Shown here: piece after piece, positions 8,153-17,350 of the stretch
How positions within the stretch are numbered: position 1 is the stretch's first letter
Layout of the letters: every line of letters starts with the position of its first letter
Assembly (NCBI RefSeq): GCF_029688735.1
Contig: NZ_JARULD010000004.1
Span: forward strand, 124,001 to 188,000
DNA: 64,000 bases
Direction of reading: 5' to 3'
Source of the DNA: Qipengyuania flavescens
GTDB taxonomy: Bacteria > Pseudomonadota > Alphaproteobacteria > Sphingomonadales > Sphingomonadaceae
Made by a program: the position numbers and the translations under genes
The notes under the pieces: model-generated
Told to the model about the DNA's origin: nothing
Database searches by the model: none
Seen by the model: only the letters and a program-made list of their open reading frames with translations

Positions 8153-9013
8153 ATGTCTTCCCCTTTCATTCTCCTCCAGCACGCGCTCCCGCATCATGCC
8201 GTATCGCGCCTTGCGGGCAAATTCGCATCGAGCGAGACGCCGTGGCTCAAGGACCGCCTGATCCGTCGCTTCATCGCCACCTACGATATCGACATGTCGC
8301 AGGCTGCGCGCAGCGTCGAGCAGTTCGCCAGCTTCAACGACTTCTTCACCCGCGAACTCAAGCCCGGCGCGCGCCCATTGGCCGATGCGGATGAATTCGT
8401 ACTCTCGCCAGCCGATGGCGCGGTCAGCCAGATCGGCACGATCGAGCGCGGCGAGATCTTCCAGGCCAAGGGACGTGCCTTCACCGCGCGGCAGTTGCTG
8501 GGCGGCGATGCCGCGGCGGCCGAACGCTTCGAAGGCGGCAGTTTTGCGACGATCTACCTCAGCCCCCGCGACTATCACCGCGTCCACATGCCCGCCGCCG
8601 GGGCGTTGCAGTCGACCACCTATGTGCCGGGCGACCTTTTCAGCGTGAACCAGGTCACCGCGGAGAATGTCGATGGCCTGTTCGCGCGCAACGAGCGGCT
8701 GGCGTGCCTGTTCGATGGGCCCGTGGGTCGCTTCGCCAGCGTGATGGTCGGCGCGATGATCGTCGCCGGGATCGAGACTGTCTGGTCGGGCCGGGTCGAA
8801 GCGCATGCGCCGAAGCTGGAACACGAGGATTTTGCTTCGCGAAATGTGTCGCTGGACGCTGGCGCGGAGATGGGTCGCTTCTTCCTCGGCTCGACTGTCG
8901 TGCTGCTGTTCGAACCGGGCCAGGTCGAGTGGCTCGAAGGTTTCGAAGCCGGAAGCACCGTGCGCATGGGCGAGGCGCTGGGGCGCAGGGTTCAGCCGAA
9001 GGCGGGCGCGTAG
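8153..9013 (+). CDS. psd: Phosphatidylserine decarboxylase proenzyme
   Basis: 286 residues. This inner-membrane enzyme converts phosphatidylserine to phosphatidylethanolamine. The autocleavage motif LGST is at 245-248, with Ser247 forming the pyruvoyl group. Asp88 (SPADG) and His145 (YHRVHMP) complete the processing triad. FNDFFTRELKPGARP near 61-75 is the family N-terminal signature. The length fits the long proteobacterial form. Unlike many relatives, no phosphatidylserine synthase gene follows; the next gene is convergent and overlaps by 22 bp. Confidence 0.95.
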   Translation: MSSPFILLQHALPHHAVSRLAGKFASSETPWLKDRLIRRFIATYDIDMSQAARSVEQFASFNDFFTRELKPGARPLADADEFVLSPADGAVSQIGTIERGEIFQAKGRAFTARQLLGGDAAAAERFEGGSFATIYLSPRDYHRVHMPAAGALQSTTYVPGDLFSVNQVTAENVDGLFARNERLACLFDGPVGRFASVMVGAMIVAGIETVWSGRVEAHAPKLEHEDFASRNVSLDAGAEMGRFFLGSTVVLLFEPGQVEWLEGFEAGSTVRMGEALGRRVQPKAGA

Positions 9014-9492
9014 CTTACGGTACCGCTCGGCGCATCGCCTTCGAGGACAAGTCGCTGGAAATACTCGGCTGGTGGCCCCGGATACCGTAGGTCCGGATCG
9101 TGCTCGAAGCCGAAGCGCGCGTAATAGGCTGGATCGCCGAGCAGGACGATGCCGCGTGCGCCCATGGCGCGGATGTCGGCAATGGCACGCTTCATCAGGC
9201 GGAAGCCGATCCCTTCGCCCTGGCATTCGGGCAGTACGCTGATCGGGCCGAGACCGTACCAGTCGCGGGAGCCGTCGGTGATGGCCACGGGCGAAAGAGC
9301 GACGTGGCCCACAAGGCGCTCTGCGGTCTCGGCGACTAGCGACAGGGTAAGGTCGCCATCGCGGCGCAGCGCATCGACTATGCCCGGTTCGGAGCCATCA
9401 CTGAACGGCATGTTGCGAAAGGCGGCTTGCGTCAGCTCATGGATAGCGCGGACGTCGCTTGCCTGCGCGGGCCGGATGGTGATGGCGCTCAT
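8992..9492 (-). CDS. GNAT family N-acetyltransferase (YhbS-like)
   Basis: 166 residues. ITIRPAQASDVRAIHELTQAAF is the usual GNAT opening. The acetyl-CoA loop PECQGEGIGFRLMKRAI fits the Q/R-x-x-G-x-G/A motif, and GDPAYYARFGFEHD is the late beta-strand typical of YhbS-like members. Its start overlaps the ribA stop by four bases (ATGA), placing it last in an xth-ribA-GNAT operon. The 3' end overlaps psd convergently. The substrate is unknown. Confidence 0.82.
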   Translation of the reverse strand: MSAITIRPAQASDVRAIHELTQAAFRNMPFSDGSEPGIVDALRRDGDLTLSLVAETAERLVGHVALSPVAITDGSRDWYGLGPISVLPECQGEGIGFRLMKRAIADIRAMGARGIVLLGDPAYYARFGFEHDPDLRYPGPPAEYFQRLVLEGDAPSGTVSYAPAFG

Positions 9493-10511
9493 GGCAGCAA
9501 ATGTCCCGCGCGATCGCGCTTGGTGGCGAGATAGTGCGCATTATGCGGATTGTCGGGCAGGCTGTGGGGCACGCGTTCGCTCACCGTCACTCCTTCGCGT
9601 TCCAAGGCTTCGACCTTGGCCGGATTGTTCGTCATCAGCCGGATCGTGTCGACCCCCAGCAGGTCGAGCATCCGCGCGGCGGTGGGAAAATCGCGCGCTT
9701 CGTCGGGCAGGCCGAGCCGCGTGTTCGCATCCACGGTGTCGAAGCCCTGATCCTGAAGGCGATAGGCGCGCAGCTTGTTGACGAGGCCGATGCCGCGCCC
9801 CTCCTGTCGCATGTAGAGCAGCACGCCCCATCCGCCAGCTTCTGCCTCACGGGCCATCGCTTGGAGCGCCGCATCGAGCTGCGGGCCGCAATCGCATTTC
9901 AAACTGCCGAGGATGTCGCCGGTGAGGCATTCGGAATGCAGACGGACCAGCGGCGGGCGGTCTGTGTTTGCGGTGCCGATCACCAGCGCCACATGCTCGC
10001 GCGTGTCGTCGGGGCTGCGGAAGGCGACGATCTGCGCGTCTTCGGCGGCAGCGACCGGCAGCCTGGCGCGGGTCGCGATCTGGAGGCGCGCGGCGTCGGC
10101 GAAGTGGGCGACGTCCTCAACCTCGAGCGAAACCGGCTCCGCCGCGCCTTGCGGATCGACGAGGAAGGCAGGCAGCACACCAGCCATGCGCGCCAGCTCC
10201 AGCGCCGCGCGTGCCTGTTCTTCCCAAACCAGCGGCAGTGCCTTGAACGGCCCTTTGAGCGGTCGCTGCAAATCCAGGGCCGGGTCCGCAACCGCCAGGG
10301 CTGCGCCGAGATCGAACGTCTCGGCAGCGCGCATCAGCACCGGCTGGCGCGGCACCGCGGCCTCGATCTGGTTCGCCAGCTTGAGCGTCGCCGCGCGTGT
10401 CGCCGAGAGCAGCATGGCCTCGCCGGTCACATCGCCGAACGCCGTTTCGACCGGTTGCAGCACCGGCGCTCCGGCAATCGCCAGCGGCCAGCCATGGCGC
10501 AGTGCATCCAC
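9489..10511 (-). CDS. ribA: GTP cyclohydrolase II
   Basis: The C-terminal half is a complete GTP cyclohydrolase II, the first step of riboflavin synthesis: the zinc site SECLTGDILGSLKCDCG, then RQEGRGIGLVNKLRAYRLQD and NPAKVEALEREGV. The N-terminal half (about 150 residues) resembles a DHBP-synthase-like region seen in some alphaproteobacterial RibA proteins, but lacks a clear active site. The start is uncertain: there is no ATG. The GTG at 10511 has no good Shine-Dalgarno sequence, and homologous-looking sequence (SRRAAQAV) extends a little further towards the xth stop, where only a CTG is available. Confidence 0.88.
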   Translation of the reverse strand: MDALRHGWPLAIAGAPVLQPVETAFGDVTGEAMLLSATRAATLKLANQIEAAVPRQPVLMRAAETFDLGAALAVADPALDLQRPLKGPFKALPLVWEEQARAALELARMAGVLPAFLVDPQGAAEPVSLEVEDVAHFADAARLQIATRARLPVAAAEDAQIVAFRSPDDTREHVALVIGTANTDRPPLVRLHSECLTGDILGSLKCDCGPQLDAALQAMAREAEAGGWGVLLYMRQEGRGIGLVNKLRAYRLQDQGFDTVDANTRLGLPDEARDFPTAARMLDLLGVDTIRLMTNNPAKVEALEREGVTVSERVPHSLPDNPHNAHYLATKRDRAGHLLP

Positions 10512-10546
10512 CGCCTGCGCCGCGCGGCGGGAGGCGCTCGCTTCGC

Positions 10547-11338
<792 letters not shown>

Positions 11339-11402
11339 GAGGGGGCTTTAGGTGCGTTGTCCGGTAGCGGCAAGCGGCAGGGGTTGGTTGTTTTCTGAGT
11401 GC

Positions 11403-11532
11403 GCTATCGACATCCGTCGATAGCTTGCGGCACCGGCCCACTCCCCCACCCGACCACCCACGGCACGGTATTCTATGGGCGGTCGGGTGGGGGAGTGGGC
11501 CGGTGCCGAAGGGAAGCACGGATGTGCTTCCC
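11403..11532. repeat. Composite palindromic repeat element, copy 2 (three hairpins)
   Basis: Three nested-free hairpins in a row. First: stems 11403-11411 and 11416-11424, loop ATCC. Linker TTGC. Second: 32-bp arms 11429-11460 and 11476-11507 with one mismatch, loop CGGCACGGTATTCTA. Linker GAA. Third: stems 11511-11519 and 11524-11532, loop GGAT, which is the reverse complement of the first loop. The whole element is therefore nearly mirror-symmetric. Stem bases differ from copy 1 (1465-1569) but are compensated within each copy. Confidence 0.88.
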
Positions 11533-11583
11533 GCATCCAACAAAAACATGCCCAGCCACCCCCAACATCGCCCCCCCAAACAC

Positions 11584-11621
11584 AAAAAACCCCCGCGCCG
11601 GGGGCATTGGCACGGGGGTTT
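11584..11621 (-). terminator. Rho-independent terminator (leftward; possibly bidirectional)
   Basis: Stem AAACCCCCG (11587-11595) pairs with CGGGGGTTT (11613-11621). Read leftwards, the hairpin is followed by a T6 run. An alternative shorter hairpin uses 11590-11595 and 11599-11604. It ends transcripts coming from lolA or from a promoter near 11770. On the plus strand a weaker T-rich run (TTTCTCTTTT) also follows. Confidence 0.75.
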
Positions 11622-11761
11622 CTCTTTTAGCGTTCGTCACGCTTGGAACGAGGCGAACCAGGATGAGGGGGTCAACAGGGGGGAAACCCGCCTCTCGTCG
11701 TCTCGCAATTGGAAACTAGGCCTGCAGCGATTGCCCTTCAATGAACGGTGCGGCGCGAAAT
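11584..11761 (-). ncRNA. Candidate small RNA between lolA and the terminator
   Basis: In the 457-bp gap between lolA and xth, the minus strand carries a perfect TATAAT box (11768-11773) just after the lolA stop. About 180 nt downstream is a strong terminator at 11584-11621. The span has C-rich single-stranded stretches and a small hairpin AGCGT-GACGA-ACGCT just before the terminator, and no plausible ORF. No convincing -35 box is seen, so it may instead be the lolA 3' UTR. Confidence 0.3.
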
Positions 11762-11795
11762 GTCGTAATTATACAACGAGCCGCCGCCGAGCCGT

Positions 11796-12455
11796 TTATC
11801 CCGGGCGACGGGACGAACGGCGCGGGTCCTTGAAGGTAAACGCGCTGTCGGCAACCGACACGCCGTAACGCTGATTCCGCAAGCGCACGGTAGTGCGATG
11901 GTTCTGCGAATCGAGCGCGACCCAGTGGGTCAGCTGCAGTCCGCCCGGGGCACTCGAATCGCGTGCGAAGATCAGCGTGATCACGCCGAATTCGGGGCGC
12001 TTGGGATCGCGCACCTGGATGCTGACGACGTCGGGATGGCCCGAATCGATCAGCTTGCCGTATTTCTTCACATCGCGATTGGGATCAAGCAGCGCGCCGA
12101 GCGGCGAATTGCTGATCGGCCAGCGCTGGACCTGGTTGACCTCGTAATCGACGAGATACATCGACTTGCCGTTGGAGACGACCAGCATCGGCACGCCCTT
12201 GGCGTATTCGAAGCGGATTTTGCCCGGGCGCTTCAGCGTCATCACGCCCGAAACCGACTGCCCGTTGCGGTCGGTCTGCGTGAAATCGGCCTTCATTGTC
12301 GTAATGCCACGCAGCGCAGTCACCGCTCGGTCGAGATCGCCGGCAGCGGCCTCGACAGGCGCAGGGGCCAGAATGGCGGACACAGGAAGCGCAGCGGCAA
12401 CCCCGAGGGCAAGCGCGGCGCGGATCGATTTGGTTTTGAAAGACAAGGTGCTCAT
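11796..12455 (-). CDS. lolA: Outer-membrane lipoprotein carrier protein LolA-like
   Basis: 219 residues with an exported N-terminus (hydrophobic 14-35, ending PVEAAA). The body is LolA/LolA-like: MKADFTQTDRNGQSVSGVMTLKRPGKIRFEY is the hallmark first strands, and GKSMYLVDYEVNQVQRWPI and SPLGALLDP follow. It probably shuttles lipoproteins across the periplasm. The ATG at 12455 is taken because a signal peptide starts there; an in-frame upstream ATG would only add a non-signal stretch. GGAG lies very close to the start. Confidence 0.88.
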   Translation of the reverse strand: MSTLSFKTKSIRAALALGVAAALPVSAILAPAPVEAAAGDLDRAVTALRGITTMKADFTQTDRNGQSVSGVMTLKRPGKIRFEYAKGVPMLVVSNGKSMYLVDYEVNQVQRWPISNSPLGALLDPNRDVKKYGKLIDSGHPDVVSIQVRDPKRPEFGVITLIFARDSSAPGGLQLTHWVALDSQNHRTTVRLRNQRYGVSVADSAFTFKDPRRSSRRPG

Positions 12456-12538
12456 GCTCCGTGTTCTAGGATCGGAGCATTGAACCATCACTGAACCCGC
12501 GCAGTTCCCACCATTCAGGAAAAGCGGGCCCGGGAAGA

Positions 12539-12706
12539 TTACTTGATCTTCGCTTCCTTGAACTCGACGTGCTTGCGCGCGACGGGATCGTACTTGCGGA
12601 AGGTGAACTTCTCGGTGTGGTTCCGGGGGTTCTTCTTCGTCACGTAGTAGAAACCCGTGTCGGCAGTCGAGACGAGCTTGATCTTGACGGTTGCGGGCTT
12701 CGCCAT
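12539..12706 (-). CDS. rpmG: 50S ribosomal protein L33
   Basis: 55 residues beginning [18 protein letters not shown], then [16 protein letters not shown] and [19 protein letters not shown], the full-length L33 of the non-zinc (C-minus) type found in alphaproteobacteria. The cysteines of the zinc form are absent. The gene sits alone between arfB (with its own terminator) and lolA, 84 bp upstream of the latter. Confidence 0.95.
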   Translation of the reverse strand: MAKPATVKIKLVSTADTGFYYVTKKNPRNHTEKFTFRKYDPVARKHVEFKEAKIK

Positions 12707-12746
12707 GGCGTGTTCCTAAAGATCCTGTGAGGCCGGTTGATGGCCG

Positions 12747-12790
12747 AAAAAATAAGGGCGGCGCGTCGAGCACCGCCGTCCGGCGCGCCC
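12747..12790 (-). terminator. Rho-independent terminator behind arfB
   Basis: Read leftwards: a GC-rich hairpin whose base GGGCG/CGCCC pairs 12786-12790 with 12756-12760, continued with a one-base bulge, then the T-rich tail TTATTTTTT. It lies in the 117-bp gap between the end of arfB and the start of rpmG. Confidence 0.6.
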
Positions 12791-12823
12791 TTTGTGTGAT
12801 TCACGGGGAAAAGTCAAGCGCCG

Positions 12824-13228
12824 CTACAGCTTCACCGGCCCGCGTTTCGCCTTCACCTCGCCGCGCGCCTTCTTGGCCTTGAGCCGCTTGACCTTGCCAA
12901 CGCGGTTCACGCGGCTTGTCTTGCGCTTCTTCGGCGGGGTCAGCGCCTCGTTCAGCAGCGCGACGAGGCGGTCGCGCGCAGCTTCCCGGTTCTGCTCCTG
13001 CGTGCGGTATTCGTTGGCGGTGAGGACGATCTCACCGCTCTTCGTCAGCTTGCTGCCGGCGATATCTTTCAGCCGTTCGAAAGCGTCCGGCGGCATGCCG
13101 ATCCGGAACACGTCGACCCGCAGCTGCACAGATGTCGCGACCTTGTTGACGTTCTGGCCGCCCGGGCCGGAGGAGGCGATGAACTTCTCCTCCGCAATCT
13201 CCAGCGCCCGGTCGGCAATTTTACCCAT
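12824..13228 (-). CDS. arfB: Alternative ribosome-rescue factor (ArfB / YaeJ-like)
   Basis: 134 residues. The GGQ motif sits in SSGPGGQNVNKVATSVQLR, as in class I release factors, but codon-recognition domains are absent. The C-terminal tail is long and very basic (PPKKRKTSRVNRVGKVKRLKAKK), as needed to enter the empty mRNA channel of stalled ribosomes. The start at 13228 overlaps the stop of the upstream pseudouridine synthase gene by eight bases. Confidence 0.92.
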   Translation of the reverse strand: MGKIADRALEIAEEKFIASSGPGGQNVNKVATSVQLRVDVFRIGMPPDAFERLKDIAGSKLTKSGEIVLTANEYRTQEQNREAARDRLVALLNEALTPPKKRKTSRVNRVGKVKRLKAKKARGEVKAKRGPVKL

Positions 13229-13877
13229 CGGAATAGCCGAGCGCCGCAAAGTCGCGGGGCAGGGGTGCGCTGGCATCGATCGGCGGTTTGCCCTCGCGCG
13301 GCACAGTCAGTGCGGCGGCGTGCAGCATGGTGCGCCGCGCGCCTTTTCCGCTGCCATAGACCGGATCGCCGAGGAGAGCGATGCCGAGCCCGGTCAGCGC
13401 ATGGACGCGGATCTGATGGGTGCGGCCGGTTTCCGGGCGGAATTCGACCAGCGCGCGACCGTTTTTCACATTGAGCTTGCGCCAGTGCGTGACGGACGGC
13501 TTGCCTTTCTTCGCCGCGATCATCCGCCAGCCCTTCTCGGCACTGCTGATCTTGGCGAGCGACAGCTCGATCGTGCCTTCCGCTTCCTCCGGCACTCCGT
13601 CGAGAATCCCGAGATAGCGCTTTTCCACCAGCCGCTCTTCGAAAGCCCTTGCGAAGCGCTTCAGCGCCTTCGGATTGCGCGCTAGCAGCAGGCAGCCGCT
13701 CGTGTCGGTGTCGAGCCGGTGGACCGGCATGGGCGCGCGCTGGAATCCGAGCTTCAACTGCTCGTAGTGATCTTCGAGGCTGATGCCGCCCTTGCGCGGC
13801 CGCTCGATCGGCAGGCCGCCGGGCTTGTCGATCACCAGCGCTTCGCCGTCTTCGAAGAGGATCGGGATGTCGGTCAT
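13221..13877 (-). CDS. RluA-family RNA pseudouridine synthase
   Basis: 218 residues. HRLDTDTSGCLLLAR at 53-67 carries the catalytic Asp56. VIDKPGGLPIERP and RTHQIRVHALTGLGIALLGDPVYG are the other family motifs. It isomerises uridines in rRNA or tRNA; the target cannot be told, because there is no S4 domain and the protein is short. The ATG at 13877 overlaps the pabBC stop by four bases, giving a pabBC - pseudouridine synthase - arfB operon. Confidence 0.9.
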   Translation of the reverse strand: MTDIPILFEDGEALVIDKPGGLPIERPRKGGISLEDHYEQLKLGFQRAPMPVHRLDTDTSGCLLLARNPKALKRFARAFEERLVEKRYLGILDGVPEEAEGTIELSLAKISSAEKGWRMIAAKKGKPSVTHWRKLNVKNGRALVEFRPETGRTHQIRVHALTGLGIALLGDPVYGSGKGARRTMLHAAALTVPREGKPPIDASAPLPRDFAALGYSDG

Positions 13878-15685
13878 GTCTTGAGCCTTGCTGCCAGCAT
13901 CAGGCGCAGGCCGTTGCCGAGATGAAATCCGTTCTCCAAGTCCTCGATTCGCAATTCCGCCTCGCGCGCCTCGCCGCTGGCGATCAGCGACTGGCGCAGC
14001 ACACCCGGCAGCAGGCCGAGCGAGGCGGGCGGGGTCAGCCACACGCCGTCCTCCCCGCGCACGAAGATATTGGTGATGCTGCCCTCGGTCAGCAGGCCGT
14101 CCTCGCGCACGAACAGCGCCTCCTGCGCGCCGCGCTGCCAGGCGACGTTTCGAGCCTCGTCGTAAAAGGATCGGTCGCTGGTCTTGTGGCGCAGGCGCCA
14201 GTCGCCGGGGTCGACCGGCAGCGGCATGACGATGGCCGTCGCGGGATCGGGCCAGGCCTGCGGCATGTCGAGCGCTTCCAGCGCGATCGCTCCGCTGCGC
14301 GAGGCGAGCAGGCGTACGCGGCTCGGCTTCTCGATCACGAAGCACAGCGCGTGCAGCTGGTTGCGCGCCTCGTGCCGGTCGAAGGCGAAGCCCAGCTCCG
14401 CTGCGCTGGCTTTCATTCGTTCGAGATGTGCTTCCAGCATGGGAATGCCATCCTCGGGCGTGAACCGCATGGTTTCGATCAGGTCGAACTGCGCGGCGCG
14501 GTGGTCGGGCGAGCTGGAGCGCCCGAAGGCACCCTTCAGCAGCGCCTCGCGCCATTCGGTGCGCGGCTCGCTATCGGCAACGATCGCGCCGCCCACGCCG
14601 AGCACGGCCTTGCCGCGCCCGTTCTCGATCTCGGTCAGGCGCAGCGTGCGGATCGCGACATTGAAGGCGGCATCGCCATCTGCACCGATCCGCCCGATCG
14701 CTCCGCAATAGGGGCCGCGTGGCGCAGTCTCGACCTCGTCGATCAGCTCCATCGCTCGGATCTTCGGCGCGCCGGTGATCGAGCCGCAGGGGAACAGCGC
14801 GCGCACGAGATCGACCGCGCCTTCGCCTTCCTTCAGCTGAGCCCGAACCACGCTGACCATCTGGTGGACCGTAGGATAGCTTTCGATGGCGAACGGCTCG
14901 TCCACCCGGACGCTGCCGGGTTCGGCCACGCGGCTGAGATCGTTACGCATCAGATCGACGATCATCAGGTTTTCGGCCTTGTCCTTGACCGAAGTGGCGA
15001 GCTCCTCGGCCATTGCCCGGTCGGCCTCTGGATCAGCCATGCGCGGACGCGTGCCTTTCATCGGCTTCGCCTTCGCCTCGCGCCCCTTGAGGGACACGAA
15101 CAATTCCGGGCTGAGGCTGAGCAGCCAGTGAGAGCCATCGAAGACCACCCCGCCGTAACCCGCCTGCGCCACCGGACGCAGCGCAGCGTAGAGGCCCAAT
15201 GGGTCGCCGGTGAAATTGCCGGCGAGCGGGAAGGTGAGATTCGCCTGGTAGATATCGCCTGCGCGTATCGCCTGCTGCAACGTCTCGAACGCTTCGGCAT
15301 AGCCGCCGGGCGAAAGCTGCGGCTCGAGCGGCCCGACGCTGCCATCACCCTTCGCATGGCTGGTCAGCCACGCCGGAACATCGGCAACGGAAATGCGGGT
15401 CGGCGTGTCGTACAGGCCGAGCCACACCAGCGGTCCGGCCCCGCCGCTGCGCGCTTCGGCCAGCGCCGCCAGTTTCGGTTCCAGCGCAAGCCCTGTCTCG
15501 TAGGCGATGTAGCCTGCCAGTTCGCCGCCATCGCGCCGCGCGGCATCGGCCTGCGCCAGCACCTCTTCGACCTCGTCCGGTCGCCGCGCTACGAAGGTTT
15601 CGCGCGGGTTTTGGAACAGCAGGGCATCGGCCGCACCGCTGGCGCGCGCATCGTCGAGCAGGATGAAGGGATGCCGGTCGGTCAT
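13874..15685 (-). CDS. pabBC: Fused aminodeoxychorismate synthase component I / aminodeoxychorismate lyase
   Basis: 603 residues with two enzymes of p-aminobenzoate (folate) synthesis in one chain. Residues about 1-370 are Pab[42 protein letters not shown] and [15 protein letters not shown]. Residues about 390-603 are the PLP-dependent lyase Pab[23 protein letters not shown] with the Lys that binds [12 protein letters not shown]. The ATG at 15685 faces the divergent ATPase gene. The fusion is common in alphaproteobacteria. Confidence 0.93.
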   Translation of the reverse strand: MTDRHPFILLDDARASGAADALLFQNPRETFVARRPDEVEEVLAQADAARRDGGELAGYIAYETGLALEPKLAALAEARSGGAGPLVWLGLYDTPTRISVADVPAWLTSHAKGDGSVGPLEPQLSPGGYAEAFETLQQAIRAGDIYQANLTFPLAGNFTGDPLGLYAALRPVAQAGYGGVVFDGSHWLLSLSPELFVSLKGREAKAKPMKGTRPRMADPEADRAMAEELATSVKDKAENLMIVDLMRNDLSRVAEPGSVRVDEPFAIESYPTVHQMVSVVRAQLKEGEGAVDLVRALFPCGSITGAPKIRAMELIDEVETAPRGPYCGAIGRIGADGDAAFNVAIRTLRLTEIENGRGKAVLGVGGAIVADSEPRTEWREALLKGAFGRSSSPDHRAAQFDLIETMRFTPEDGIPMLEAHLERMKASAAELGFAFDRHEARNQLHALCFVIEKPSRVRLLASRSGAIALEALDMPQAWPDPATAIVMPLPVDPGDWRLRHKTSDRSFYDEARNVAWQRGAQEALFVREDGLLTEGSITNIFVRGEDGVWLTPPASLGLLPGVLRQSLIASGEAREAELRIEDLENGFHLGNGLRLMLAARLKT

Positions 15686-15794
15686 CGTGCGACAGCCTTT
15701 ACCCACTGGCGCAGCGCTGTCGAGGGATAGCTTGACCTCGCGCCGCGCCCTGCGCCACACCGCAGCCCGATCGGATTTCGGGAGCGGACTTTTC

Positions 15795-17321
15795 ATGGGT
15801 GACATTTTCCTTGGACTGGGCGGCAATGGCGAGAACCAGCATCTGCGCCTCGCGCAGGCCAATCGCCACGGGCTGATCGCCGGGGCGACGGGCACCGGCA
15901 AGACGGTGACGCTGCAGGGCCTCGCCGAGAGCTTTTCCGCCAATGGCGTCCCGGTGTTCGTCGCCGATGTAAAGGGCGATCTGTCGGGCATCGCCATGGC
16001 CGGATCGCCGCAGTTCAAACATGCCGACAAGCTGGATGGACGCGCGAAAGAACTGGGCATGGAAGACTATGCCTATGCCGACAATGCGGCGGTGTTCTGG
16101 GACCTCTATGGCGAGAAAGGTTTCCCGATCCGCACGACGATTTCCGAGATGGGCCCGCTGCTCCTCGCCCGCCTGCTCGATTTGAACGATACGCAGGAAG
16201 GCGTGCTGAACATCGTGTTCCGCTATGCGGACGAGAACAACCTCCTGCTGCTCGACCTCGGCGACCTGCAGGCGATGCTGAGCTTCGCCTACGAGAACGC
16301 CAGCGAGCTGTCGGGGACCTATGGCAACGTCTCCAAGGCCAGCATCGGAGCCATTCAGCGCCAGCTTCTCAGCTTCGAAAGCCAGGGCGCGGACATGTTC
16401 TTCGGCGAACCGGCGCTGGAGATCGACGACTTCCTTGCGGTGGATGATCAGGGGCGCGGGATGATCAACATTCTCGCCGCCGACAGACTGATGCGCAGCC
16501 CGAAGCTCTATGCGACCTTCCTGCTCTGGCTACTCGCCGAACTGTTCGAGACGCTGCCCGAAGTGGGAGATCCCGAAAAGCCGAAGCTGGTGTTCTTCTT
16601 CGACGAGGCGCACTTGCTGTTCGACGACGCGCCCGAAGCGCTGGAAGACAAGGTGGAGCAGGTTGTCCGCCTCATCCGCTCCAAGGGCGTGGGCGTCTAT
16701 TTCGTGACTCAGAACCCGATCGATATCCCCGAGAAGATCGCCGGGCAGCTGGGCAATCGCATCCAGCATGCACTGCGCGCTTTCACCCCGCGCGACCAGC
16801 GGGCGATCAAGGCGGCGGCGGAGACGTTCCGCATCAATCCCGAGCTCGATGTCGAGCAAGCGATTACCGAATTGAAGGTCGGCGAGGCGCTGGTTTCGAC
16901 GCTGGACGAGGATGGCGCGCCATCAGTGGTCCAGCGCACGCTGATCAAGCCGCCGCATTCGCGCCTCGGACCGGTGACCGAGAAAGAGCGTAAGATCATT
17001 AACTCGGTCAGCGATCTCGATGGGAAGTACGACGAGCCGGTCGATCGCGAAAGCGCGGAGGAAGTGCTTGCCGCGAAGACTGCCGATGCCGCGGAGACGG
17101 CCAGCGAAGTCGAGAAGAAGGGCCGTGAAGAGGTCGCCAAGCAGGAGCGCAAGACCCCATCCATGTGGTCGAAAGCCGGCAAGGCGGCGGCGCGGGCTGC
17201 GGCGGGCTCGCTCACCTCGGTCGCGGTGGCGACGGTGCTGGGCAAGAAGTCGAGCGCCGATCCGGTGCGTACCGGGCTCAACGCCTTCGTGCGCAATATC
17301 GTCGGCGGGCTGATGCGGTAG
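15795..17321 (+). CDS. HerA-like / DUF853 ATPase
   Basis: 508 residues. Walker [17 protein letters not shown] is at about 31-46 and Walker [15 protein letters not shown] in the second third, followed by [14 protein letters not shown] and [15 protein letters not shown], as in the YjgR/DUF853 branch of the HerA-FtsK superfamily. The C-terminal 100 residues are charged and probably helical, ending in an Ala/Gly-rich amphipathic segment. The ATG at 15795 opens on the family N-terminus [10 protein letters not shown]; a longer in-frame reading overlaps pabBC and is unlikely. The biological role of DUF853 proteins is poorly known. Confidence 0.88.
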   Translation: MGDIFLGLGGNGENQHLRLAQANRHGLIAGATGTGKTVTLQGLAESFSANGVPVFVADVKGDLSGIAMAGSPQFKHADKLDGRAKELGMEDYAYADNAAVFWDLYGEKGFPIRTTISEMGPLLLARLLDLNDTQEGVLNIVFRYADENNLLLLDLGDLQAMLSFAYENASELSGTYGNVSKASIGAIQRQLLSFESQGADMFFGEPALEIDDFLAVDDQGRGMINILAADRLMRSPKLYATFLLWLLAELFETLPEVGDPEKPKLVFFFDEAHLLFDDAPEALEDKVEQVVRLIRSKGVGVYFVTQNPIDIPEKIAGQLGNRIQHALRAFTPRDQRAIKAAAETFRINPELDVEQAITELKVGEALVSTLDEDGAPSVVQRTLIKPPHSRLGPVTEKERKIINSVSDLDGKYDEPVDRESAEEVLAAKTADAAETASEVEKKGREEVAKQERKTPSMWSKAGKAAARAAAGSLTSVAVATVLGKKSSADPVRTGLNAFVRNIVGGLMR

Positions 17322-17350
17322 GGGTTTCGGTTCGCGCCGGTACCGACCGT

